64,000 nt of DNA, taken from assembly GCA_954871525.1 (NCBI GenBank), contig OX940860.1:25762001-25826000 (forward strand), in the 5' to 3' direction. Of this stretch, positions 27,651 through 42,350 are shown piece by piece (position 1 is the stretch's first letter; every line of letters begins with the position of its first letter). Position numbers and translations under genes: made by a program. Below the pieces are notes generated by a model that was given only the letters and a program-made list of their open reading frames with translations, had not been told where the DNA came from and did not search any database. Source of the DNA: Parietaria judaica (lineage: Eukaryota; Streptophyta; Magnoliopsida; Rosales; Urticaceae).

Positions 27651-27715
27651 AGTCCGAAGTATTCACCGATTGGACTGTCTTTTCTTGCTCCTCTCTCTCT
27701 CTCTGACCGGCGAAA

Positions 27716-30700
27716 ATGGCGGAACCACCTCCGTCGCAGAAATCCTCCGTTGAAGTGGAGGATATGCTCGATCGCATGCTCACTCGCCTCGCTTTCTGCT
27801 CCGATTCCGACCTCCAACCTCTGCTCTCCTCGCTCCTTCCCGCCGCCATTTCCTCTCTCGCCTCCGCTTCCACGGCTGTTCGCTCCAAGGTTTTTCCATC
27901 CTCTCTTCACTAGGTTTTGTAATTGTTCGAGTTCTGCGATTGAGATTGCTCAAATTGTGTTTCTAGGGCTTTTCTAGCTCTCTTCGGTGTTCAATTTGTG
28001 TTTCTATGGATTTTCAAGCTCTTTTCGGTGTTCAAATTGTGTTTCTTGGGATTTAGAGGCTCTTTACGGTGCTCAGATTGTGTTTCTAGGGATTTTCAAG
28101 CTCTTTTCGGTGTTCGAATTGTGGTTCTAGGGATTTAGAAGCTCTTTTTCGTTTTCGTAATAGGATTGCTCATGTATTTCTGTTGGTGGTGATGAGAAAT
28201 GGTGTGAAGGTTTTCCATCCTCGCCTTCACTCACGGAAGTACCTAGGTGCTGCTATAGGTTTTAATAGTTCGAATTCTGCAATTGAGATTGTTCAAATTG
28301 TGTTTCTAGGGATTTTCAAGCTCTTTTTTTTTTTTCGTAATCGAATTGCTCGTGTATTTCTGTTGGGGTGATGCGAAATGGTGTGAAGTTTGGTTTGGAA
28401 ATTTTCATTAGGTGATTGAAATCTTGAGTCACGTGAACAAGAGAGTGAAGAATCAAATGGAGATTGGTCTTCCATTGATGGCATTGTGGGATATGTATTC
28501 GAAGCCAAATGCTGTGCCGATGGTCCGCAACTTTTGCATTGTTTATATTGAAATGGCATTTGAGCGTGCATCTTCTGAGGTATGGCTTTGTTTTTTGTTT
28601 CAAAATTTTTCTTGTGCTCAATTTTTTTTTTCTTCCGACTTTTGGACATTGATAATCTAAGTTCTACACTTATTAGTTAAGAAAATGTCCCCTTTAAGTA
28701 GAACTGAAGTACTAGTGAGTTGTTAAACGTAACACGAAAAAAAATGGCTCGTAAAACATACACTAGTTGTATGTTTAATTAAGAATACACATTATGAGCA
28801 AGCACTTTTTAAGGGTTTGTTACATGTCCTCATAGATTTTTTTTATTTTTTTTTTGTGCAGGAAAAAGAAGCTTTGGCACCCATGCTTCTTGTAAATGTT
28901 TCAAAGGTTTCTCATCAACACCAAGAGATTATCCTAAGAATCATTTCCAAGGTTTTTTAACTTGCTTTTTTTTGCGCTGCTTCACTTTGTTTAGATGTTT
29001 ATAGTTGTTTTAAATTTTAATTACTACTTTTGATTGTTGGAATTTCTTTTTAACATGGTATTACCAATATCTAGTTAAAATTAAATACTTGCATATTAGT
29101 CTTTCATATGTTTCCTATTGTATGTTGCAAATAATAAGTCATGCACCTGGACTATAGTTGTGTCTTTGATCATGAGGATAGATGTTACCTGCCCAACCAA
29201 ATTCTAGTGCCATTTTATCAAAGAAAATAAATTACTATTTTATAACCCGGCCATCTGCCAAGTTTTAACCAAAATACACAAGTATAGTGTATACACCAAG
29301 ATTTGGAACTTCATGATTGGTCCTCTATAAGAAAAACCTATAACGCCGGTCCCAATTTTTTACTTATTTCCTTTCTATGAGAAATTCAAAGTCGTTGATA
29401 TGAAGAACATAGATATATTTTTTATTCTTTAATGATATTCTTAATTGGCAGTCGTTGTTTATCAAATTAGTTTTATTTTCAATAAAAATAAAGATTTTAT
29501 TGATAAAAATAAAAGTAGTTTATTGAATTAGTAATGGCATAATCTTTTGAAATTGTGAAACTATTGGCTCTTTTACGGATCTTTGCTTTCTTATAGATGT
29601 CATCTTGTAGTTACATGCTATGATCCTTGGTTTCAGGTTATTGGTGATTGTCATTCAAGTCGAATTTCTGATGAAGTCGCTGCAAAGTACAAGGCTGGCG
29701 GTGATTCTCGGGATAGGGAAATATTTATAGAGTTTTGCCTCCATACAATTTTGTATCAACATTCATCTCAAAGGTCTGGATCTCACTGTGCTGTTTACAG
29801 CAGTATGTTGATCCATGATTTTTCTTCTTTAAAATAACCATTTTTCTATGATATAATTCTTTAAGGAGTCATGCCTCTGTGCAGCAGAGAATGCTCTCCA
29901 GGACTCTCGATCTCTCAAACCAACCGCGTTACTGGGAAACATTCTTTGGACAGAGACATTCTCTTAACACGAAAGGTAATTTTTTTGAATTAATTTGAGA
30001 TTTGACTATTTTAGAGATTCATATTAAGGCTGCGTTCTTGAGATAAAATAAATATGCTGATGTTGGTTGAAATGCGTGATTGAGAATTTGAGTCGAACGA
30101 AGTGTTGGTAATAGTAACGCACCAAACCAAAGCTCATACATTCTCGTGCACCCATAAAAAATAGATGTACATAAAAGTGAAAGCATTAACATTTATGGGC
30201 ATGTATAGACACAAAATAGAGCCATTTTATGACGACCGTAATAGAACTCATGCATAAGTTTTGAAATACTACATGCATAAATTACCCGAAAAGGAAATAC
30301 ACTTGTAGTTTTTCGTATCCCAAGAATTGTAAAAGTTATATGCATATGTGCAAGTTTTTTTCTGCATCTTTGCTAGACTCATACTGTAAGATGTATTTTG
30401 GTCATTTTCAAATGTCAAGAGTATATTTTGTGTTGCTTACCAGAATAATTGAGTAAATATTATCATTCAATAATGGAATTACATATGGTACTAACATAGT
30501 AACATACTCAATAGCTAATAATTTAATTAAATTACTGTAATTTTAATTATTAATTTCAATTGGTATTTACAATTTACTCTTAGCCTTACAATTCTACGAT
30601 GTCGCTTACTTGATTTTGCGCTAGCAGTTGGGAATCTTGAATGTTCTTGAAGCTATGGATCTGCCATGTGAGCTTGTTTATCCAATCTATCTGGCTTCTT

Positions 30701-33700
30701 CTGTGGATTAGTACGCACTTTCTGCCTCTGTTATCGAACATTTAGTTTTCATTGTAGCTTTGTCTGACTTTTTTATTTTTTTTATTTGTTAATTGATCAC
30801 AGTCAAGAGCCTATTATAAAGAAGGGAGAAGAACTTTTAAGGAAGAAAGCTCATGGCACAAACCTAGATGATCGAGAACTCATAAACAAACTTTTCTCTT
30901 TGTTTAATGGTATGACAATTAAACCTTTTTTTCCTTTGGATTTTCCTTTTTATTCCGTATAATGGATTTATGTAAATTAAATTGAAACATAATTTTGAGT
31001 AGTGATAATGTTTGGGCTGAGGTAGATACTTAAACCAATTATACATACTACAGGAAGTGCTGGCTCCCAAACTGTTGCTCCTGAACAGAAAGTCAGCCCT
31101 GGGAGTTTTGCTTTGAAAGCGAAGCTCATGTCAATTTTTTGCCGGTCCATGACAGCAGCAAATAGTTTTCCATCAACTCTACAATGCATTTTTGGTTGCA
31201 TATATGGTGTGTATTTCTTGCATTCAAATTTTATTTTTTGCTCTTTCTATTAACCATTTTTTTCATGTATTTCTAAGATATATCATTGTGATTTGTGCTC
31301 GATGAAATAAAAACAGCGGAATCCAAAGTAGTTTAGAATTTGCTAGTTTCATGTATTTAGGTTTTGAATAAACATGTTTTTAGATATACAATACTTTAAG
31401 CATCATATATTATATACATATTGAGTACTTGTATTTGGTACTGGTTTATTTTAAATCATTAATGATCTTATGGTTTCCATTTATACAAATCATATGGTTG
31501 TCTCCCGCACGTTGAAGCTACGTTTTGTTTTGTTTTGTTTTTGTTGTGCTTCTGAAAAGGAAATGATACGACATCAAGATTGAAACAAATGGGAATGGAG
31601 TTCACTGTTTGGGTTTTCAAACATGTAAGGAATTTGCTTCGCTATTTTTTTATTTTCCTTTCTGTTTCTGGGAAGGTCTATTGAAGTATATTCTTGATCG
31701 CTCTCTCCAGTCACAAATTAATCAGCTTAAGCTCATGGCCCCAGTGATACTGAATGCGATTATGAAGTCGCTCGACAATTATTCAAATTTAGAATCAGGT
31801 TTGGTATTGATGGAGTATTTGTGACTAGTTGTCGATTTATCTTTTTTCAGTTCTGTTTATTTCAATGTAATTACACAAACCTCAATATGCAATTGAGCAG
31901 ATGCTGCAGCTAAGGGTACCAAAATCTTTGCTTTCCAAGCCATTGGACTGCTTGCGAAGCGCATGCCTCAACTTTTTAGGTTTCCACTTTTTCATCAAAT
32001 TTATCAATTGATTGAAGATCCCTATTTATGTCCTTTTTTTTTTTGGTTCCTTAAAATTTTGATTTTCGCTGAGAAACTGCTTTTGATTGTGGCTTGCTTT
32101 TTAGAGACAAGACTGACATGGCCGTTCGTCTTTTTGGTGCATTGAAAGTGGAGCATCAGTCCCTTCGTTACATTATTCAGGAGGCAACTATTTCCCTTTC
32201 TAGTGCATATAAGGTACCTAGTTTCTCATTTTTGCCTAATGGATTCCTGTAGCATGTATCCTCTAGTTCATGTCAGAATACTTATAAAAATGAAGAAAAT
32301 GTCAGAAGCTCGTTTATTGGTAAAAATTTACCCATGAAAGAGATAAGGTTTTTCTTATTTTCTGCTTATATGTCAGTTTCTTATATTTTCATGGCCTTTA
32401 TTAATTTAAATGGGCACCTATATAACCATAGGATACCAATGGAAAGTCAAATAACAAAACCTAGACCCGAAAAATCTAGGAATTGTAGCTACTGAATTTA
32501 AACTAACTATACGGCCTAAAATTAAGTCCATAAGCAACGAATAGTATAGCAACATAAGAAAGCGTCTCAAAAATAAAAAAATGACAATAAGCAGAGAAAT
32601 CTCAGATAAGCCTCCATGTGAACTTCTTCCAAATCTTTGTTCAAGAACGTATTATTGACGTCCATCTGATGTAGAGGCTGTTGCTAATTTATTGCCTCTT
32701 CTATATTTTAGACCCATATAGGGTAAATCTGTAAATTTGGTTTCTAGACTAGTTTGAACTCACATTGCAGGCATTTTGCATCATTTACATTATACGAATT
32801 AATTCGACCAAAATACCTAGGAAACTAACTATTGATCTGGGTATTAGGAAGCCCCAGAAGCTGTGTTGACGGATTTGGAGATGCTTTTACTAAAAAGTTC
32901 CCAAGAGGTAAAGAACTTTACTAATGTCGTTTGACTTGTTTAGCACTATGATGAGGAATGAGGATCAGTACTTATTTGGTTATAAATACGAGTAAATTTT
33001 AATTAATATCGTCACAGGAACAAAGTGAAGTACGACACTGTGCTGTGAGGTGGGCAACACAATTGTTTGATTTACAACACTGCCCTAGTCGATTTATTTG
33101 TATGCTGGCGGTGGCTGATTCTAGTCTGGATATAAGGTAATCTTGCTAATAATCCTAATGTTTGTGAAATTATAATAAATGCTGCGACATCTCTCACATT
33201 TTGTTCTAGTATTTGGTTAATATGTCAAATGTGCTGACTTGCTCTAGTGTTCTTTATTTCTCAGTTCTCATATTATATTCTCATAAATGTCGCATCATAT
33301 GCGTTATATTAGCAAATTTGACATATTGCTTTAGTTTTAAAGAATTTTACAGTAATCCGAAGGTCTGATATAATTGCCTCGTTACTTGCACAAATAGTGA
33401 ATTTCAAGTTAATTGTTTTTTTTAATTAAAAAATTGGGAAATTTTGGAGAAGCTAGAATTCTAAACATAAAGCTATATTTTTAGCATGATTTTATCCGTA
33501 TTTGATGGGCTCTCTCGTGTGCACCCAATTAACATTCTTTTATTCACTGTAGGTTTTGTGATAATAATTAATTAGGTTACACCATTACACTGCTATAATT
33601 AACAAAAAAACCCTAATTGTTCTATTGGTTCCTATACAGAAGATACTGGCTACTAGTTATAATTACACTAATTAAGTATACATGGCTATAATTTAAATAC

Positions 33701-36700
33701 TAGTCCCTAATTTTGTACATTTCCACACTTACCATTTATAGGGAAATTGCAATTGACGGGCTCTTTCTATCGAAAGATGCGAGCGAGAAGTCTGAGTTAC
33801 AGTATCCGAAGATGGGAGTCATGCTCGACTATATCCTAAAAAAACAGCCTAAATTGTTGGACTCAACAGAAATGAGAGAACAGAGGCTTCTTTTTCCTTC
33901 AAAGATTTATGTAGTTATGATTCAGTTCTTGTTGAAGTGCTTTCAGTCGGAGTTGGTGCAAAACAAATCTATGGATGAGTCAATTGCTTCTCGGTCTTCT
34001 GTGGGAAATATGTGTTTGTTTCTAGAACATTCCATGGCATTTGAAGGATCGGTGGAATTGCATGCCACTGCTTCCAAGGCTTTGATTGCAATTGGATCTT
34101 GTATGCCAGAAGTAAGTAATTCAGATGTCGATTGTCACCGTGCTTAATAAACAGGTCTTTTTTTTAATGTCTCTGATATGCTTTCACTTCCAAATAATGA
34201 ATCCCACTTTGCATAAATAGTCACATTCATGGTTATTAAGTACGTCATTTTTTTCTTCATGTTTCTTATATACATTGGCTTCCAGAACACAAATCTCACT
34301 ATGCCCGAAAAAGTCATAATAATGCTAATTTTATTGGTCATATTTTTCATTTTTCCTGAGTAGTTTCTCTTTCAGGGGATAGAATCTCACAATGCACAAA
34401 TAAATCACAATTATGTGTATTAAATTGATCATATATATTTTTCCTTCTTATTTCTGAATATTTTCTCTTTTAGGTTATAGCATCTTACTATGCACAAAGC
34501 CGTCACAATTATGCCTATTTAATTTGATTGTATTTATTGATGCTTCTGATATATTTTCACTTCAGATAACAACAACCAACTATACAGTAAAGATGTCAAC
34601 ATCATGCTTGTTAAATTTTTTTGTTGTCTTTCTTCATTTTTCTAAGTACTTTTCGCTCTGGTGATAGCGTCTTACCATGCAAATTTTTTTATTCATATTT
34701 ATCAAATTTGGTTATATTTTCTTCTTTCATATTTTTGATATGCTTTCACTTCCAGATGATAGCATCTCATTATGCACAAAAAATATCATGGATAAAGCAA
34801 CTACTTAGTCATGTGGATTTGGATACACGTGAATCTGCAGCACGTTTACTCGGAATAGCTTCTTCTACTCTTCCAATAGATGCATCATCTGCGATAATTA
34901 GTGAATTAATCGCCTCAGTTCGTGGGCCGCAGAAGTTAAGGTAGTCTTAACCCTCCTCAAGTTCTTTTATTTATTTATAATGATAACTAAAATGTCGCCT
35001 TTATCGAGAATGAATCATCAAATTGTTACCTAATATTTATTCTTGTCAGATTCGAGACTCAACATGGAGTATTGTGCGCAATTGGGTATGTCACTGCTGA
35101 TTGCATGTCTAGAACACCATATGTAAGTCTAAAAATATTGAATAACTCGACTAGTTGTTGCAAAATATCATGTAATATATGTAGTACGAACTAGTTGAAA
35201 CGATAATTTTTGCAGATTTCCGAGACATTGTTGCAGAATACGCTCAAGTTTCTTGTTGATGTAGTGACTTCTGAGACCGCAACGCTGGCTTCAGTTGCGG
35301 TGCAAGCACTTGGCCATATTGGACTGCGAATCCCTTTGCCATTACTTACTGTTGATTCTAATACAGGTAATCTTTCTTAATTGTTTTTAGGATCAATTGC
35401 TGATGTGTTGCATCAGAATATAAAACAGCTGATTAAATTGCAGTGGATATTCTGACAATTTTACGGGAAAAGTTGAGTAAGCTTCTCTCTGGTGATGATA
35501 TGAAAGCGGTTCAGAAGATTGTTATAGCAATTGGGCATATCTGTGTAAACGAAACATCGTCTTCTCGGCTGAATCTTGCCCTTGATCTCGTCTTTAGTCT
35601 CTGTCGATCTAAGGTTGGTAGGTTATTATACGACAATATTATTATTGTAATTGCTTTTATTGACGCTTTCCGGCTTATTCTCTAGTTTTCGGTACAATTA
35701 AGAATGTCTTTCTTTGAAATATCGGGATAGTATTACAATATCTTGAACAAACTCTTAAGCCTTGCAATAAATTCAAATTATTCATCTTCTAAAAAAATAT
35801 TGATACGCATGCTGTTGTTTCTTTGAATGTGTTTTATATTTATTTATTTCAGATTGAAAAGTTTTATCAATTTTATGATTTATCCATGAGTTCCTAAGTT
35901 TTTGAGCTGTGTAGGTTGAAGATATTCTTTTCGCCGCTGGAGAGGCTCTTTCATTTTTGTGGGGCGGGGTTCCGGTGGCTGCTGACATTATTCTCAGAAC
36001 CGATTATACCACACTTTCCATGAGTTCAAACTTCCTTATGGGAGATGTGAACTTATCTCAGTCGAAGTATTCTTCAGATAGAACCGATTCATCCCGTGAA
36101 GATTGTAATTCCATGGTTAGAGATGCAATTTCAAAAAAGCTATTTGAAGAACTTTTGTTCAGTTCAAGAAAGGATGAACGCTGCGCTGGAACAGTCTGGC
36201 TTGTATCAATCACGATGTACTGCGGTCATCACCCTGCTATCCAGCAAATGCTTCCTGAAATTCAGGTGTGGAAATTGTTATGTTTCTTGTAGAACCTGTT
36301 AAACTTCTTTGGCCAAAATCATTTTTTATCAGAATATTAGAGAGATAATGAAGAGCAAGAGTAATATTTTTTGTAGTTACAGTAACAGAAAGCCTATTAA
36401 GTTACGTTTCACCGTAGGATCTCTTGGAATTGGATAACTTACCTACAAATATGTAACATATACAAAAAATTGTAATTTTTATTATCGAAAAAAATGTTAT
36501 ATGACTCTCTATCTATCTGCAAAACTACGTTAGTTTCAAATACATAATGCCTAGGTTAAATTCCCATAATTCATGTTTATTTCCGTCCATTTTTTCTCTT
36601 GTTGATCGACATTGGTTACAGACTTGAGAATCGTGAACCTATATTGTTATGTTTCATCTGTCTTATTGAAACACAATATTGTTGTGCCATTGGTTTCAAT

Positions 36701-39700
36701 GGAAATAGTTTCTTCTTGATTAGTGAAGCACTCTTACTTGTGAGGCTTTAAATATAATGCAGATTGCAAAATCTGTGTAGGACGATGTTACAAAATACAT
36801 TGATATCTTCTCTGCAAAACGAATCATGAATTTTGAATTTTCTGACAAAAACTTCTATACGAGCGTAGGAAGCCTTTTCGCACTTGCTCGGTGAACAGAA
36901 CGAGCTTACGCAAGAGCTAGCTTCACAAGGCATGAGTATTGTGTATGAACTTGGGGACGACGCAATGAAGCAAAGCTTAGTAACTGCGCTTGTAAGCACT
37001 CTCACCGGTTCAGGGAAGAGGAAGAGAGCAATTAAGGCAAGTCGGTCGCTCTTATCACCATTTTTGTTTGTCTGTCAGTAATCAGGGTTCACTGAAAATA
37101 TTATATTTTGTTAGTATTAGGAACTAAATCATATTGTGTGCAGCTTGTTGAAGATTCTGAAGTGTTTCAAGAGGGGACTATTGGGGAAGGTCTTAATGGT
37201 GGGAAACTCAGCACTTATAAGGAGTTGTGTAGCTTAGCGAATGAGATGGGCCAACCTGACCTAATTTATAAATTTATGGATTTGGCTAATCACCAAGCTT
37301 CTCTAAACTCAAAAAGAGGTGCTGCCTTTGGCTTTTCTAAGATAGCAAAGCAAGCGGGGGATGTTCTTAAACCGCATCTACGTGCATTAATCCCAAGACT
37401 TGTTCGCTATCAGTACGATCCTGAAAAACACGTGCAGGTAGATGTTATAGTTGGGTTATTGAATTTATGTAATGTTATTGAAAGTTTGTTTATGCTTAAT
37501 TATCTTACACGCTAAGTGTCATGGTTGGGTTCTTGAAAGAGGCTTAAGCAATGAGAAAAGGAACCCAAGTATTATTAGAAATTAGGGATCGAGGGTATAC
37601 TCCTCTGGGGAAAAGAGATTCACCGGCTTTAAACGTGTGAAGAGATTTATTACTTGGGATCGTACTATAAATGCCCTTGATATACAAATTTGTTACCTTT
37701 CTGATTGATTTGTAATGTAAATTCTGATTCGTTTATGTGTATTTGCAAAGAGGAAAAAAAAAAAACTCACATAACTAGTCTAAATATTCAAAGTAAGAAC
37801 TTAGGCGCAAATTTTGCTAGAAATAGTCAACTATAATGCTAATATGTAATTAATTTTTTTTTCTTCTTATAGCTTAGGGTTTTTTTTTTCCCCTTGTTTT
37901 AGAGGATAAGTTTAAATTATATTATTCCTAAATTAGTCTTAAGTTGTATATATATAGTTAATGGTAACACGCAGGACATTTGTGACAATCAAATTACTAT
38001 TAGCCGTGGAAACTTTTTTCTATTTCAACATGTTTCTCAATTTTACCATACTTGTGATACGACATTGAGTTATTGCCCTTGTTGTGATGTTTGTAGGATG
38101 CAATGTCCCATATATGGAAGTCACTTGTGGAAGATTCAAAGAAGACTATCGATGAACACTTTGATGCTATCATTGATGATTTGTTGATACAATGTGGATC
38201 CAGGCTTTGGCGTTCCCGTGAGGCATCTTGTCTTGCTCTTGCTGATATCATCCAAGGCCGGAAATTCGAACAGGTGATTATTTTTATCTCTTCAAATGCT
38301 TCTGCAAATTACCTAATAATTAGTATTACTGATGTTTTTGGAATTTTCTGAACATCAGTAATCAATAATTGGATTCCATCTTAGACCACCCTCTGTAATC
38401 TTCTTTTATCAATAATAAATAAAATATTCGGCTTCCATCTTATACTAACTTAATCAGCTGCTAATAAACTATTTTAAATAACTGAACTACCTAATTAGCT
38501 ACACTAACCAATTATATACAATATTTATTTACAATATACTAACTTTATAAGTAAACTATCATACAGGGTTTGTTTTAGTAAAACATACTGGGAAATTAAA
38601 ATGCTTGAAAAATATTACGAAATTAACCCCTGCATATAGTTTCCTGATTGGTTCCTACTTCTGGTGTGTGTAGGTCGGAAAGCATTTACAAAAAGTATGG
38701 TCAGCAGCTTTCCGTGCCATGGATGATATTAAAGAGACCGTTCGGAATTCTGGTGAGAAGTTATGCCGTTCGGTTACTTTGCTAACAGTTAGGCTTTGTG
38801 ACGTCTCTTTGACGGAAACGTCACATGCAAGCCAAGCCATGGATATTGTTCTGCCTGGTTTGCTTGGAGAAGGCATATTAAGTAAAGTTGGCAGTATTCG
38901 CAAGGCATCCATTGCAGTTGTTATGAAACTTGCTAAGGTACCACATTTTGATTTGGTTTCCTTTTCTATATAATATGTGGAAAATTTAGGGGTGAAATCG
39001 GTAACTGGTTTTGAATTTTGTCATTTTCAAGTTCCAGTTTTTTGTTTTTGTTTTTAGAATTTTAAACTGCATGACTTTTGTTTATTAAAAAATCAGTTCT
39101 TTTGGTTACGTTCTGTTATTAAAAGAGTTTTCGAGAAATAAAATCTTAAACTAAAAATTAAATTCTAAACCTAAATTACGTGTCCGATTGTCAATTGCTC
39201 AAGCTCCAACTCAAAATAACATGTTTAAATTATAATAATGACATGTCCGAATCCAAAGTTCAAATGAAAAAATAAAAATAACATATGTTGAATAGAAAAA
39301 ATTAGAAATAATAATAGATAAAACCAATAGTGGTCTTTGAAACTTATCTTTATCAATGTAATCGTTGTTTCTTAATAAAAAAAAAAACAAATAATGGTCT
39401 AGAAAAACTGGTTACCTGGTTTTTGACTCCATTAACCGGATTTTTCAGTTTCTGTTGTAAAATCTTTTTTCACCTAGGGAAATTCATGACAACCGAGGAA
39501 ATTTACAATGCACTTACAGGGTGCGGGGGTTGCGCTTCGTCCACATTTATCTGATTTAGTCTGTTGCATGCTGGAAAGTTTATCAAGCCTTGAAGACCAA
39601 GGTCTTAATTATGTTGAGGTATTTACTGTTACTGTATATGCTTCTCATATCTACCATTTCCTTTGCTTCAATTAATTCATCTGCTGAATACCTCGTGTGC

Positions 39701-40762
39701 CGTCCATAGTTGCATGCAGCAAATGCTGGAATACAAACTGAAAAGCTTGAAAATTTGAGAATCTCAATCGCGAAAGGCTCTCCAATGTGGGAAACTCTAG
39801 ATCTCTCCATAAATGTTGTGGATGCCGAATCGTTAGATCAGTTGGTTCCTCGCCTTGCCCAGTTAGTCCGATCTGGGGTTGGTCTCAACACTAGGTGAGG
39901 GTTTGTATGTTAGATGCATAATATATAGGAACAACTATTATTATTTAGGACAATTGAATTAGGTCTTTTTGCTTAAATTTTGATTAGGGTTTGGTCAAAT
40001 TATGTTCTAGTTTATATTTGGTTGGGCTTCAGTGAATGGGAACAATAGCCAATAAACATTAACAAAAAAACTTAAGTCTCTTAAAAGGGGGGTGGGTCGG
40101 TCGTAAAATAATAGTTCCAGAATAATTCTGTCCCAGATTTAAAAGACTGAAAAATGTATTGATCCGTATCAAGATCCACAGGAACGAAAAAGGAGAAATT
40201 GACTAGCTGTTGGGGCGATTTTCAACAGGAAATAATCCTGGTCGTTAGTTTTATAATAGAAAAATATAATATTTAGTGTAAATCACCATTGCGTTATTGG
40301 GTGCGATATATAGAGATTATCTAGCAATTCTAGAGTCTAGAATAAAAAGATAATCCTGTCTAACCACATCTTTATACTAAACAACAAAGCATGGTAAATT
40401 CGGATTGCAAACATTTGCAGGGTCGGTGTCGCGAGCTTTATCAGCTTACTTGTTCAGAAAGTTGGCTCAGACATCAAACCTTACACAAGCATGCTTTTGA
40501 AACTGTTATTTCCGGTTACGAAGGAAGAGAAAAGTTATGCAGCCAAACGGGCTTTTGCAAGTTCGTGTGCTGTTGTTTTAAAGTATGCAGCTACATCTCA
40601 GGCCCAGAAACTGATCGAAGATACCGTCGCCTTGCATACTGGTGATAGAAATGCACAAATCACGTGTGCGCTTCTCTTGAAAAGCTACTCGTCGATGGCC
40701 TCTGATGTTCTTAGTGGATATTTTGCCTCAATTATTCCAGCGATCTTCATATCAAGGTCCGA

Positions 40763-40811
<49 letters not shown>

Positions 40812-42307
40812 GATTCAAGGCATGTTAGACTGGAAAAGTGACCCGCACCACAGAGTGAAAAATAGACATTTGCCTGATTGATTCATTCGTAACGAATAAA
40901 CAATGATATAAGTTTAGGGTTTTCTTTCCATTATTTTTTAAAAGTCAAATGTACCACCTACTTATTAGCTTCATAACAAATTACCTAACAAATTGCAATT
41001 AAAATAATCTATCAAACTGCCTAAAATCAATATGCACAATCGTATGTTTGATGATGACAAAAAAATAAGTTGCATTCATTAAAAATGTGTTGAGATTGTG
41101 AAATTATGCGTACAAGAACAGATTTGACGATGACAAGAATGTGTCGGGTCAGTTTGAGGAGTTGTGGGAAGAAAATACAAGCAGTGAACGGATAGCCCTG
41201 CAGTTATACATGAGCGAGGTTGTCTCCCTCATATGTGAAAGCATTACATCCTCATCGTGGTCCAGCAAAAAGAAGGTTTCATCATCATTTTTTTGTACTC
41301 TTTATTTCAGTATTATTTGCTGCTCTATTTTAAACAAATTGGTTTGTTTTATATTATATTTATTTCCCAAATGTGACTCTCAGGCGGGTCAAGCAATTTG
41401 CAAGCTGAGTGAAGCTTTAGGCGACTCCTTGTCTCCTCACCATAATGTGCTGATACAAGCTGTAATGAAAGAAATTCCCGGGCGTTTATGGGAGGTAAGT
41501 TCTCCGTTATCAAGCAGTTGAAAGGGGAAATATGTTTTTTTTTTTTGGTAAACAAAAAAGTAATGCTCTTAGGTTCAATATATTGTTTTCTGAATGATGC
41601 AGGGCAAGGAAGCTCTACTTAATGCCATAGGTTCTCTTTCCAAGTCTTGTCATAAAGAAATTTCATGCGATGATCCTTCTGCTCCTATCGCTATTTTGAG
41701 CGTCATTTCTTTAGCTTGCACTAAGAAAGTGAAAAGCTACCGTGAAGCTGCATTCTCTTGTCTCGAGTTGGTAATTCCCGTCTTTATATATCTCTCCCTT
41801 TCTCTCCGCAATATCTATAACTGAAAGTTACCAAGTTTTTTTTTAATATTTATATGTTGTCATCGTTGTTACAGGTTATAGGTTCCTTTGGTAATCCGGA
41901 GTTCTTCACCTCGACATTTCCTCTGCTATTTGAAATGTGCAATTCGAGTGCCGCCAATAAGTCCAAGAAATTAACTTTGGCGAGTGATCAAGCAGGTGGT
42001 AAGAATTTTAGACCTTTTAAAAGAAACTATATAAGACTTTTCAAGATCCGGAACATAAATTATGCTTCACGAAAAGGCACTTGTACTATCTTACATGCTA
42101 TCAGATTTAGACCGAATTTAAATGTTTCTATTGTATTGTCGACAGAAACACTCGATGCTAGTGAAGAGGTTTATGTTCCAAACGACAAAGTTTTGGGCTG
42201 TCTGAAAACTTGTATCAATATCGCAAATATAGACGACGTTCTTGAGGAACAGGATAAGCTTATGCACATGATTGTAGCTTATCTCTCACCCGCCTTCCCA
42301 TGGACTG

Positions 42308-42350
<43 letters not shown>

